Source: an uncultured Gammaproteobacteria bacterium | GTDB taxonomy: Bacteria; Pseudomonadota; Gammaproteobacteria; GCA-2729495 | Direction of reading: 5' to 3' | Assembly: GCA_947258805.1 (NCBI GenBank) | Contig: CAMYJV010000016.1 | Span: forward strand, 1-36,411 | Length of the DNA stretch: 36,411 nt | Shown: in pieces, positions 23,545 to 30,841 of the stretch | How the letters are laid out: each line of letters starts with the position of its first letter | How positions within the stretch are numbered: position 1 is the first letter of the stretch | Translations under genes and position numbers: made by a program | The notes under the pieces: generated by a model | What the model was told of the DNA's origin: nothing | Databases searched by the model: none | What the model saw: the letters and a program-made list of their open reading frames with translations, nothing else

Positions 23545-24981
23545 ATGCCTAGCGTAGTTAATACCAACGTCGTTTCGCTGAATGCTCAGCGAAACCTGAC
23601 GCGTTCGGACAACTTGCTGGCGACCTCCCTGCAGCGTCTCTCGTCCGGTCTGCGCATTAACAGCGCTAAGGACGACGCCGCGGGTCTCGCCATTGCCAAC
23701 CGGTTCACGACCCAGATTCGGGGCCTGAACCAGGCTGTGCGTAACGCCAACGACGGCATCTCGCTGGCCCAGACTGCCGAGTCTGCGCTGGACGAGGTGA
23801 CCAACAACCTGCAGCGAATTCGTGAACTGGCCGTACAGTCGGCTAATGCCACGAACTCCGCCTCCGACCGTGCCGCCCTGGACCAGGAAGTCCAGCAGCG
23901 CATCGAGGAGATCAACCGGATCGCGTCGCAAACGTCGTTCAACGGCCAGAATGTGCTGGACGGCAGCTTCGGCTCCGCCCAGTTCCAGATCGGCGCGAAT
24001 GTTGGCGAGACCATCACGGTGAACCTGACGACCGGCACCCGTGCCGACCAGCTTGGTCAGATCGCGACGGACTCGGCCACGGTAAATGCAGGTCCGCTGC
24101 TCGACAACGATGTCACGCTTCAGGTGGGCTCCTCGGGTACCGTTGTTGCGGTTGGCGGGTCCGTCGCCGGCACGCAATCCGGTCAGGACGCCGACAGTGC
24201 CTACGCGAAGGTCAACAGCATTAACGCAGCCGGCATCTCGGGTCTGACGGCCACCGCCAGCAACTCGCAGACCGCCGCTTTCGGCGTGATCGGCGAAGAT
24301 GGTGCGACTGATGCAACGGTGGACCTGACGATCAACGGCGAAACGATCTACACAGGCTTCACGTTGACGGCGGGATCTGGCGAAACACTGACGGCCAATG
24401 AGGTCGCCGCGCAGATCAACCTGCAGTCGTCAAAAACCGGTGTATCTGCCTCAGTGACGGGTACAGACCTGACACTGACCGCTGCCGACGGCCGCAACAT
24501 CACCGTCTCCCAGACCTTGGGCGGCGGCGCAACCGGCGCGGGTGTTGGCCAGACCGGCACTCTCTACGGTGACGTGACCCTGAGCGCTGCCGAGAACATC
24601 GTGGTCGACGACGCGGGCGACCTGCTCGGCTTCGGCGCCGGTGTCACTTCGATTGCGGTTGACGCCAACACGCTGTCGACGGTTAACGTGCTGAGCGTTT
24701 CCGGTTCAGAAAGTGCGATCCAGCGGGTCGACGCTTCGCTGACCTCTGTGTCATCGCTGCGCAGCCAGCTGGGTGCGGTGCAGAGTCGCTTCGAGTCCAT
24801 TACGTCGAACCTGCAGACGGTGTCCGAAAACCTGCAGGCTTCACGTAGCCGGATCCTCGATGCGGACTTCGCCGCCGAGACGGCCAACCTGACCAAGGCC
24901 CAGATCCTGCAGCAGGCAGGTGTCGCGGTCCTGGCCCAGGCCAACGCTGTCCCACAGACGGTGCTGGGTCTGCTCCGGTAA
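23545..24981 (+). CDS. fliC: FliC, flagellin
   Basis: This 478-residue protein is the filament subunit. The conserved D0/D1 N-terminus (residues about 1-140) includes NTNVVSLNAQRNLTRSDNLLATSLQRLSSGLRINSAKDDAAGLAIANRF and NDGISLAQTAESALDEVTNNLQRIRELAVQSAN. The C-terminal D1/D0 (about 395-478) has LGAVQSRFESITSNLQTVSENLQASRSRILDADFAAETANLTKAQILQQAGVAVLAQANAVPQTVLGLLR. The variable middle is Thr/Ser/Ala-rich and includes flagellin-IN-like repeats (GVSASVTGTDLTLTAADGRNI). AAGGAG lies 8 nt before the ATG. It is transcribed alone: a sigma-28 promoter upstream, and a strong terminator 16 bp after the stop. Confidence 0.98.
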   Translation: MPSVVNTNVVSLNAQRNLTRSDNLLATSLQRLSSGLRINSAKDDAAGLAIANRFTTQIRGLNQAVRNANDGISLAQTAESALDEVTNNLQRIRELAVQSANATNSASDRAALDQEVQQRIEEINRIASQTSFNGQNVLDGSFGSAQFQIGANVGETITVNLTTGTRADQLGQIATDSATVNAGPLLDNDVTLQVGSSGTVVAVGGSVAGTQSGQDADSAYAKVNSINAAGISGLTATASNSQTAAFGVIGEDGATDATVDLTINGETIYTGFTLTAGSGETLTANEVAAQINLQSSKTGVSASVTGTDLTLTAADGRNITVSQTLGGGATGAGVGQTGTLYGDVTLSAAENIVVDDAGDLLGFGAGVTSIAVDANTLSTVNVLSVSGSESAIQRVDASLTSVSSLRSQLGAVQSRFESITSNLQTVSENLQASRSRILDADFAAETANLTKAQILQQAGVAVLAQANAVPQTVLGLLR

Positions 24982-24997
24982 ATCGGCGCAACCTGAC

Positions 24998-25037
24998 AAA
25001 CGGCGGTCGGCGCAAGCCGGCCGCCGTTTTCTTTTTT
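24998..25037 (+). terminator. Rho-independent terminator of fliC
   Basis: AAACGGCGG at 24998-25006 pairs with CCGCCGTTT at 25021-25029, and CGGC (25008-25011) with GCCG (25016-25019), around a GCAA tetraloop. A T-rich run (TTTTCTTTTTT, 25027-25037) follows. This is a strong intrinsic terminator directly after fliC. Confidence 0.95.
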
Positions 25038-25122
25038 GGACCTGACCCTTTTTCGTGCTAACTATCTGACTTTTAAAGATAAATTCCGTGTTGTAGTCAC
25101 GGTTCATATGTAAAAGCGAGAC

Positions 25123-25150
25123 TCAAGTCGGCATCTGATACGGCCGATAT
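25123..25150 (+). promoter_or_regulatory. Sigma-28 promoter for flaG
   Basis: TCAAG (25123-25127) and GCCGATAT (25143-25150) have 16 bp between TCAA and GCCG. The TSS near 25157 gives a leader of about 74 nt to the flaG ATG. Confidence 0.82.
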
Positions 25151-25230
25151 ATAACAAGAGCGCGCAACCCCGTAGCGGGTTTCCGCGCATCGGGAAGTTT
25201 TGCCAAGGGCTCCTTTGACGCACATTCATC

Positions 25231-25578
25231 ATGGACGGCATACGATCAGCCACCGCTAGCATCGCGCCTGCGCCGGAACCGCGGGCCGTTGACGCGCCAA
25301 AGCAAAGCGGCAAGAACTTGCCGCCGGCCGGCAATAAGCCGCCGCCGCCGCCGGAACCCGTCGACGTGAAACGCGCCGTCGAGCAGATCCAGACCTACCT
25401 GTCGAGTTCCCAGCGCAGCCTGCAATTTCGAGTGGAAGAGAGCCTGGGACGTCCCGTGATGGTGGTCACCAACCCGGAAACCGGCGAAGTCATTCGCCAG
25501 ATCCCCGGTGAAGAAGTGCAAAAGATGGCCGCGGCCATTACCCAGGGCGGCGGGCAATTGCTGGATACGCTGGCCTGA
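25231..25578 (+). CDS. flaG: FlaG family protein
   Basis: This 115-residue protein matches FlaG, which affects filament length or assembly in polar flagella. A low-complexity N-terminus with a polyproline stretch (PPAGNKPPPPPEPVD) leads to the conserved domain: VKRAVEQIQTYLSSSQRSLQFRVEESLGRPVMVVTNPETGEVIRQIPGEEVQKMAAAI. Position between fliC and fliD is usual for polar systems. The ATG at 25231 has only a weak ribosome site. The stop codon TGA is immediately followed by the sigma-54 promoter of fliD. Confidence 0.93.
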   Translation: MDGIRSATASIAPAPEPRAVDAPKQSGKNLPPAGNKPPPPPEPVDVKRAVEQIQTYLSSSQRSLQFRVEESLGRPVMVVTNPETGEVIRQIPGEEVQKMAAAITQGGGQLLDTLA

Positions 25579-25593
25579 TGGCACGCATCTTGC
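25579..25593 (+). promoter_or_regulatory. Sigma-54 promoter for fliDST
   Basis: TGGCAC (25579-25584), GCATC and TTGC (25590-25593), followed by TT, form an exact -24/-12 element. It begins right after the flaG stop, so the cap operon is separable from the sigma-28 flaG transcript. The TSS near 25605 leaves a leader of about 50 nt. Confidence 0.88.
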
Positions 25594-25654
25594 TTCGTAG
25601 AGATAACTAACGGACACCGGCCGGAACAGGAAGCCGGCAACACCGGGCAGGAAT

Positions 25655-27013
25655 ATGGCACTACAGGCAACGGGTCTCGGTTCGGGACTCGACATCAATG
25701 CACTCGTCGAGCAGCTCGTCACCGCCGAGCGGCAGCCGGCGTCCAATCGCCTGAACCTGCAGGAGGCGCGCACCAACGCCGAACTGTCGGCCCTGGGCAA
25801 ACTGAAGAGCGCACTCAGCAGCTTCCAGGACAGCCTCAACGGACTCGGCGAACTGGAGAACTTCCAGCAACGCATCACGACGGTCAGCGACGATACGCTG
25901 ATCGGCGCCTCTGCCGATTCCAACGCGGTCCCGGGGCGTTATGACGTCGAAGTCCTGTCCCTCGCGCAGCGGCAAAAGCTGGCGTCGGGCCCGTTTGCAA
26001 GCGCCGACTCGGCGGTAGGTGACGGGCAGCTAGGTATCAGCATTCTCGGCGTTAGCTCCAGCATCACCATTGCGCCGGAAGCGAATACGCTGACCGATAT
26101 CCGTGATGCGATCAATACCGCAACGGACAATCCGGGCGTCCTCGCTACCATCGTCAACGCCGACGACGGTGCACGCCTGCTCATCAGTTCACGGGAGACC
26201 GGCGCCGACCAGACCATCACCATTAGCACCGCGGGCGGTGACGGCGGGCTGGCCGCCCTCGTGTACGACCCGCTGAGCGGCACCAATCCGCTGACGGAAC
26301 TGGAGAAAGCGGCGGACGCGTCTGCGCTGATCGACGGCTTCGCGGTCAGCAGTGACTCCAACCAGATCATCAATGCCGTTGAAGGCGTTAGCATCGATCT
26401 GCTGGAGGCTGTACCGGGAACCCCGATAGAAGTGACGGTGGACTTCGATGAGCCGGCAGGCAACGCTGCGGTGGGTGCATTCGTCAACGCCTACAACGCG
26501 CTGCTGGACACGGTTGCCGAGGTGACCAAATTCGATGCCGAGACGGGCGAGGCTGCCGCGCTGCTCGGTGATTCCGTCGTCCGTGGCATCAAGGACACGC
26601 TGCGCCGCGAGCTCGGTGATGCGGTGGATCTGCCGGGCGCGACCTTCCGCACCCTGGCAGAGATCGGCATCACCTCGCAGCCCAATGGCCGGCTGGAGCT
26701 GGATGACACGAAGCTGGCGGGTCTGATCACCGAAGACTTCGATGCCGTCGGCCTGCTGTTTGCGGGCGAGCAAGGCGTCGCCACCCGGCTGGGCGGCCGG
26801 CTGGAAGAAATCCTGAACAGCACATCCACGATCAACCTGCGCGAGACGCGCCTGAAGGACGATCTCGAAACCATCGGTGATCGGCGCGCCCGCCTCGACG
26901 AACGCATGGAAGGCGTGCGCGAGCGATTGTTGCGGCAGTTCAATGCGATGGATCGGCTGCTGGGTTCTCTGAACAACACCAGTCAGTTCCTTAGCCAGCA
27001 GCTCGGCGTGTAA
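25655..27013 (+). CDS. fliD: FliD, filament cap protein
   Basis: This 452-residue protein is FliD (HAP2), which forms the cap that folds flagellin at the filament tip. The N-terminal motif GLGSGLDINALVEQLVTAERQPASNRLNLQEARTNAELSALGKLKSAL is diagnostic. Mid-protein there is a flagellin-IN-like block (NTLTDIRDAINTATDNPGVLATIVN), then FVNAYNALLDTVAEVTKFD. The C-terminus (LDERMEGVRERLLRQFNAMDRLLGSLNNTSQFLSQQLGV) is the expected coiled-coil end. The ribosome site is AGGA close to the ATG. fliS and fliT follow in the same direction within 30 bp. Confidence 0.97.
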   Translation: MALQATGLGSGLDINALVEQLVTAERQPASNRLNLQEARTNAELSALGKLKSALSSFQDSLNGLGELENFQQRITTVSDDTLIGASADSNAVPGRYDVEVLSLAQRQKLASGPFASADSAVGDGQLGISILGVSSSITIAPEANTLTDIRDAINTATDNPGVLATIVNADDGARLLISSRETGADQTITISTAGGDGGLAALVYDPLSGTNPLTELEKAADASALIDGFAVSSDSNQIINAVEGVSIDLLEAVPGTPIEVTVDFDEPAGNAAVGAFVNAYNALLDTVAEVTKFDAETGEAAALLGDSVVRGIKDTLRRELGDAVDLPGATFRTLAEIGITSQPNGRLELDDTKLAGLITEDFDAVGLLFAGEQGVATRLGGRLEEILNSTSTINLRETRLKDDLETIGDRRARLDERMEGVRERLLRQFNAMDRLLGSLNNTSQFLSQQLGV

Positions 27014-27038
27014 CGGCGACCGTGTCAGAGTAGCGATA

Positions 27039-27443
27039 ATGACCAACAAATCCTCACCCGGCCTGAACCACTATCGGAGCGTCGGCGCCTATTCCGCGGC
27101 CGCGTCGGAGAACCGCGTGGAACTGGTGCTGCAGCTGATGGACGGCGCCTGCGATCAGATCACCATGGCCCGCGGTCACATGGACCGGAAGGAAACGGCG
27201 CAAAAGGGCGAAGCCATTCGCCGTGCGACGGGCATGATCGACGGTCTGCGCGCGAGTCTCGACCATGAACAGGGCGGCGAGATCGCCGGCAACCTGGATC
27301 GTCTGTACGACTATATGAACCGCAGGCTGGTCGAGGCGAACGTGAACAATGCGCCGGAGCTGCTCACCGAAGTGTCCGGCTTGCTTGGAGAGATCCGCTC
27401 GGCCTGGCGCCAGATCACCACCGCAGCCACCGAGCCCGCCTGA
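27039..27443 (+). CDS. fliS: FliS, flagellin export chaperone
   Basis: This 134-residue protein is FliS, which binds the C-terminal end of FliC in the cytosol and prevents premature polymerisation. It shows the family start YRSVGAYSAAASENRVELVLQLMDGACDQITMARGHM and the four-helix-bundle continuation KGEAIRRATGMIDGLRASLDHEQGGEIAGNLDRLYDYMNRRLVEANV. Length and position after fliD are typical. fliT begins 3 bp after its stop. Confidence 0.96.
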   Translation: MTNKSSPGLNHYRSVGAYSAAASENRVELVLQLMDGACDQITMARGHMDRKETAQKGEAIRRATGMIDGLRASLDHEQGGEIAGNLDRLYDYMNRRLVEANVNNAPELLTEVSGLLGEIRSAWRQITTAATEPA

Positions 27444-27446
27444 GCC

Positions 27447-27761
27447 GTGTCAGCGCTGGACGAAATTCTGAGCCTGACGGAACGGGTCGAGGTCTCCCTG
27501 GACGACGGCGACTGGATTGCTGCCGCCGAGCTGAATGCGCAGCGACAGGAACTGCTGACCGGTTTGTTCGCCAACCGCGCGCCCAAGGACATCGACCCGG
27601 AAACCCGCGAGGTGCTGCGCGACATCCTGGCCCGGAACGAAGCGGCGGCCGCCCGGGTGCGCATCGAGCGCGAGCTGGTGGCCACCAAGCAGCGCCGCAT
27701 CCAACACTCTACCGCCGCGGTGCGTGCCTACGAACAGGCAGCCGCCCCTGCCGGCCGCTAG
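27447..27761 (+). CDS. fliT: FliT-like chaperone for FliD
   Basis: This 104-residue all-helical protein sits in the fliT position after fliS (called fleP-like in Pseudomonas). It starts with GTG at 27447. The pattern ILSLTERVEVSLDDGDWIAAAELNAQRQELLTGLF is the FliT-type N-terminal helix pair, and a helix rich in Ala/Arg/Glu follows. FliT binds FliD for export and in enteric bacteria also inhibits FlhDC; with no FlhDC in this system, the chaperone role is the safer inference. Sequence similarity alone would be weak; context carries much of the call. Confidence 0.8.
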   Translation: MSALDEILSLTERVEVSLDDGDWIAAAELNAQRQELLTGLFANRAPKDIDPETREVLRDILARNEAAAARVRIERELVATKQRRIQHSTAAVRAYEQAAAPAGR

Positions 27762-27882
27762 GCCTGACGACCGCCAAAAAACCGGCGCCCCGGTACCGGT
27801 GGGGGTTCAAATATTTGGCCCCTGCTCACGCGCCTGCAAATTCTGAAAGCTAAAACATAGACTTAAGCGTTATCGCCTTCGG

Positions 27883-27897
27883 TGGCACGCATCTTGC
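27883..27897 (+). promoter_or_regulatory. Sigma-54 promoter for fleSR
   Basis: TGGCAC (27883-27888), GCATC and TTGC (27894-27897), followed by TT, form an exact -24/-12 element. The TSS near 27909 lies about 15 nt upstream of the fleS GTG. The 160-bp gap from fliT holds nothing else recognisable. Confidence 0.88.
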
Positions 27898-27923
27898 TTT
27901 CTCCTAAGCCAGGAGGACCACGC

Positions 27924-29123
27924 GTGCCGACAGAACCACATAGCCCGGAACAGATCGCCAGCCTGAGGGCCGCCTTCGAGGCCTTCAACACCCGATCCGA
28001 CGAGCTGCAGGACGCCTATCGCGGCCTGCAGTCGGAGGTCGAGGTGCTGCAGGCGCAGCTCGACGCCGCCAACCGCCGCCACGCCCTGGAAGCGGAGCGC
28101 AACGCCGAGCTGGCCGGCCGACTGGCGGCCCTGCTCGAGGCCCTGCCCGCCGGCGTGGTCATGCTCGACGGCGACGGCGTGGTCCGCGAACTGAATGCCG
28201 CGGCCACCGATTTTCTCGGCGCCCCGCTGCAGAACGCGCCCTGGTCCGACGTTCGCCAGCGTGCCTTCACTCGGGACGGCAGCACGGAAGGTGACCTGCA
28301 GCTTCACGACGGGCGCACGCTGAGCCTTGCCCAGCGGCTGCTGCGGCCTGGTCCAGGTCGAGTCCTGCTGTTCACCGATGTCACGGAACCCCGCAAAGTG
28401 CAGCAACTGCTCGCCCGTCATCGCCGCCTTGCGGCCATGGGCGAAATGGCCGCGGCGCTGGCGCACCAGATTCGCACGCCGCTGTCGGCCGCATTGCTCT
28501 ATACGGAAAATGCGGCGCGGCCCGGCCTGACCGATGAAAAACGGGGGTCGCAACTCGCCAAAGCGTCGCGCTGCCTGCACGACCTGGAGAAACTGATTGC
28601 GGACATGCTCGGTTTCGCCCGGGGTGCCGGCGCTGCCCAGACGCCGCTGTCCGTCGCCGATCTGCTCGACGGGCTGCGCACCGCGCTGGCTGCAGTCACT
28701 GACAGCGGCCAGCAAGTGCATATTCCCGAGTTAAGCACCGACTGGCAGGTTGCCGGCAACCGCGAGGCGCTGGCCGGCGCCGTATTGAACCTTGCTATGA
28801 ACGCCCTGCAACACGGTGGCCCGCAGGCACGGGTTGACGTGGATGTCGAGGCGCACGGCGTCCGACTGGAAATACGGGTGCGCGACAACGGCCCGGGCGT
28901 TCCGCCGGATTACCGGGAGCGCATTTTTGAACCCTTCTTCACGTCCCGTCCCGACGGCACCGGCCTTGGCCTGGCCGTCGTGCGCTCTGTCGCCAGGGCC
29001 CACGGCGGCGACGTGGTGTTGGACACGGGCGCTAACACGGGTGCGTGCTTTGTCGTCCACCTGCCCCTCGCTGGCGCCGAAGTGCAAACCTCGCCAGGCA
29101 AGCTCGCGGAGGTGGCGGCATGA
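27924..29123 (+). CDS. fleS: FleS/FlrB-type sensor histidine kinase
   Basis: This 399-residue kinase is the sensor of the FleSR pair. It lacks membrane spans, so it is cytosolic like FlrB. An N-terminal coiled coil (ELQDAYRGLQSEVEVLQAQLDA) leads to a PAS-like domain (about 73-160, LPAGVVMLDGDGVVRELNAAATDFLG). The phospho-acceptor region AALAHQIRTPLSAALLY has His181. The ATPase core has the N-box LNLAMNALQH, then DNGPGVPP and GTGLGLAVVRSVARAHGG. GTG at 27924 follows AGGAGG by 7 nt; an upstream GTG at 27882 lies inside the promoter and is rejected. The stop overlaps the fleR start. Confidence 0.92.
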   Translation: MPTEPHSPEQIASLRAAFEAFNTRSDELQDAYRGLQSEVEVLQAQLDAANRRHALEAERNAELAGRLAALLEALPAGVVMLDGDGVVRELNAAATDFLGAPLQNAPWSDVRQRAFTRDGSTEGDLQLHDGRTLSLAQRLLRPGPGRVLLFTDVTEPRKVQQLLARHRRLAAMGEMAAALAHQIRTPLSAALLYTENAARPGLTDEKRGSQLAKASRCLHDLEKLIADMLGFARGAGAAQTPLSVADLLDGLRTALAAVTDSGQQVHIPELSTDWQVAGNREALAGAVLNLAMNALQHGGPQARVDVDVEAHGVRLEIRVRDNGPGVPPDYRERIFEPFFTSRPDGTGLGLAVVRSVARAHGGDVVLDTGANTGACFVVHLPLAGAEVQTSPGKLAEVAA

Positions 29124-30472
29124 CGACGCAGCCCATTCTGCTCGTGGAAGACGATGCGCCGCTGCGCGAAGCCCTGGCCGCCACCCTGGAGCTGGGTGGT
29201 TACGACGTGTGCGAAGCCACCGACGGCACGGTGGCCCTGGACATACTCCGCCGCCGGTCCGTCGCCGCCGTGGTCACCGACTACCAGATGCAGCCGATGG
29301 ACGGCTACGAACTGCTGTGTCAGCTGCGCGAACGTCATCCCGGCCTGCCGGTCCTGCTGATGACGGCCCACGGGACGATTCAACACGCGGTGCAGTCGAT
29401 GCAGGAAGGTGCGACAGACTACCTGGTCAAGCCATTTTCCGCCCAGGTACTGACGGACAAACTCGCGGCCATCATCCCGGAGTTGCCGCAGGATTCTGCC
29501 CTGATCGCCGTTGATCCCAGGACGCTGGAGGTGCTCGATCTCGCCCGGCGGGTGGCGACGGGCGATGCCACGGTGCTGCTCACCGGCGAAAGCGGTACCG
29601 GCAAAGAAGTGTTTGCCCGTTTCATTCACACGACTTCGGCACGCCGGGATGAGGCCTTCGTAGCCATCAACTGCGCGGCGATTCCGGAAAACATGCTGGA
29701 AGCCGTATTGTTCGGCCACGAAAAAGGCGCCTTCACCGGCGCCGTTGACGCCCGGGCCGGCAAGTTTGAACAGGCCCAGGGCGGCACGCTGTTGCTGGAC
29801 GAGATCAGCGAGATGGACCTTGGCCTGCAGGCCAAGCTGTTGCGGGTTATCCAGGAACGCGAAGTGGAGCGCATCGGCGCGCGGCGCAGCATCCCGCTGG
29901 ACGTGCGCCTGCTGGCTACGACCAACTGCAGCCTGGCGGAGCGGGTTCAGGACGGCCGCTTTCGCGAAGATCTTTACTACCGCTTGAGCGTGTTCCCGAT
30001 CGAACTGCCGCCGCTCCGGGCGCGGCCGCAAGACATCGTGCCGCTGGCGCGACATTTCCTGCAAACGGCCGGCACCCAACAGCACCCGCCGGTACCCCTC
30101 ACCGACCAGGCCGCCCGGGTGCTCGAGAGTCACGACTGGCCCGGCAACGTGCGCGAACTGCAGAACCTGATGCAGCGCGCAGTCATTCTGAGCAACGGCA
30201 CGCCGATACGGCCCCGCGACCTGCGCCTGGAAGACCTGCGCGCACCCGGCACGGGTGCAACGGCCGACGCCGAGGACGCAAGCGGGCTGCAGAACAACCT
30301 GAAGTCCGTAGAAGGGCAAATGATTCTTGATGCCCTCGACCAGGGCGGCAACCGCCAGCGCGCCGCCGAAATCCTGGGCATCAGCCCGCGCACCCTGCGT
30401 TACAAGATCGCGCGGCTGCGTGAGGCAGGCATTCAAATTCCGGCGCACCGGGGCCAACCGGCGGCTGCCTGA
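29120..30472 (+). CDS. fleR: FleR/FlrC-type sigma-54-dependent response regulator
   Basis: This 450-residue activator drives sigma-54 transcription of hook-basal-body genes after phosphorylation by FleS. The receiver (about 1-115) has Asp54 (VVTDYQMQP) and Lys104 (YLVKPFS). The AAA+ domain has Walker A GESGTGKE at 156-163, the sigma-54-contact loop GAFTGA at 203-208, Walker B GTLLLDEI near 222-229 and an R-finger region RFREDLYYRL. The C-terminal Fis-type helix-turn-helix is NRQRAAEILGISPRTLRYKIARLRE. The ATG overlaps the fleS stop by 4 bp (ATGA). Candidate targets include the five -24/-12 promoters in the window. Confidence 0.95.
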   Translation: MTTQPILLVEDDAPLREALAATLELGGYDVCEATDGTVALDILRRRSVAAVVTDYQMQPMDGYELLCQLRERHPGLPVLLMTAHGTIQHAVQSMQEGATDYLVKPFSAQVLTDKLAAIIPELPQDSALIAVDPRTLEVLDLARRVATGDATVLLTGESGTGKEVFARFIHTTSARRDEAFVAINCAAIPENMLEAVLFGHEKGAFTGAVDARAGKFEQAQGGTLLLDEISEMDLGLQAKLLRVIQEREVERIGARRSIPLDVRLLATTNCSLAERVQDGRFREDLYYRLSVFPIELPPLRARPQDIVPLARHFLQTAGTQQHPPVPLTDQAARVLESHDWPGNVRELQNLMQRAVILSNGTPIRPRDLRLEDLRAPGTGATADAEDASGLQNNLKSVEGQMILDALDQGGNRQRAAEILGISPRTLRYKIARLREAGIQIPAHRGQPAAA

Positions 30473-30475
30473 GCG

Positions 30476-30487
30476 CTTCGGCCGAAG
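30476..30487. repeat. 12-bp perfect palindrome between fleR and fliE
   Basis: CTTCGGCCGAAG lies 3 bp after the fleR stop and 10 bp before the fliE ATG, touching the fliE ribosome site (AAGGGAG). It could fold or bind a dimeric protein. No function is known. Confidence 0.3.
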
Positions 30488-30497
30488 GGAGAAAGAC

Positions 30498-30818
30498 ATG
30501 AGCGACATGGAAATCAACAAAGTTCTCAGCCAGATGCGGACGATGGCGGCGGAATTGCAGCCACAGGCGCAGACGCCACCGCCCGCCGCAGGAGAGACAA
30601 ATTTTGCCGACGTGATGGGCAATGCGGTCAGCAGCGTCAGCGACGCACAGGCCACTGCGAACCAGCTGGTGACCGGCTTCCAGTCGGGCGCAACGGATGC
30701 GAGCGTGGCCGAGGTCATGGTGGCCATGCAAAAGGCCAGCCTGTCATTTCAGGCCATGACCGAGGTTCGCAACAAGCTGGTCGAGGCGTATCAGCAAATC
30801 ATGAACATGCCTATCTAG
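30498..30818 (+). CDS. fliE: FliE, MS-ring/rod adaptor
   Basis: This 106-residue protein is FliE, which connects the MS ring (FliF) to the rod and is one of the first exported substrates. Diagnostic are the central FADVMGNAVSSVSDAQATANQLVTGF and the C-terminus VAEVMVAMQKASLSFQAMTEVRNKLVEAYQQIMNMPI. AAGGGAG precedes the ATG. The next gene, fliF, starts 23 bp after its stop. There is no -24/-12 element directly upstream. Confidence 0.96.
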   Translation: MSDMEINKVLSQMRTMAAELQPQAQTPPPAAGETNFADVMGNAVSSVSDAQATANQLVTGFQSGATDASVAEVMVAMQKASLSFQAMTEVRNKLVEAYQQIMNMPI

Positions 30819-30841
30819 GCATGCAGACCGAGGAACGGTAA

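Noticed and set aside
27776..27815. Possible terminator after fliT (CCCC/GGGG stem around GGTACC)
   Set aside because: The stem is weak and no T-run follows, so I do not list it as a terminator.
27882..27923. GTG at 27882 as the fleS start
   Set aside because: It lies inside the -24/-12 promoter and upstream of the expected transcription start; GTG 27924 follows a full AGGAGG.
28910..30727. 605-codon minus-strand open frame opposite fleR
   Set aside because: The plus strand encodes intact fleS, fleR and fliE with all motifs; the antisense frame is a high-GC shadow.
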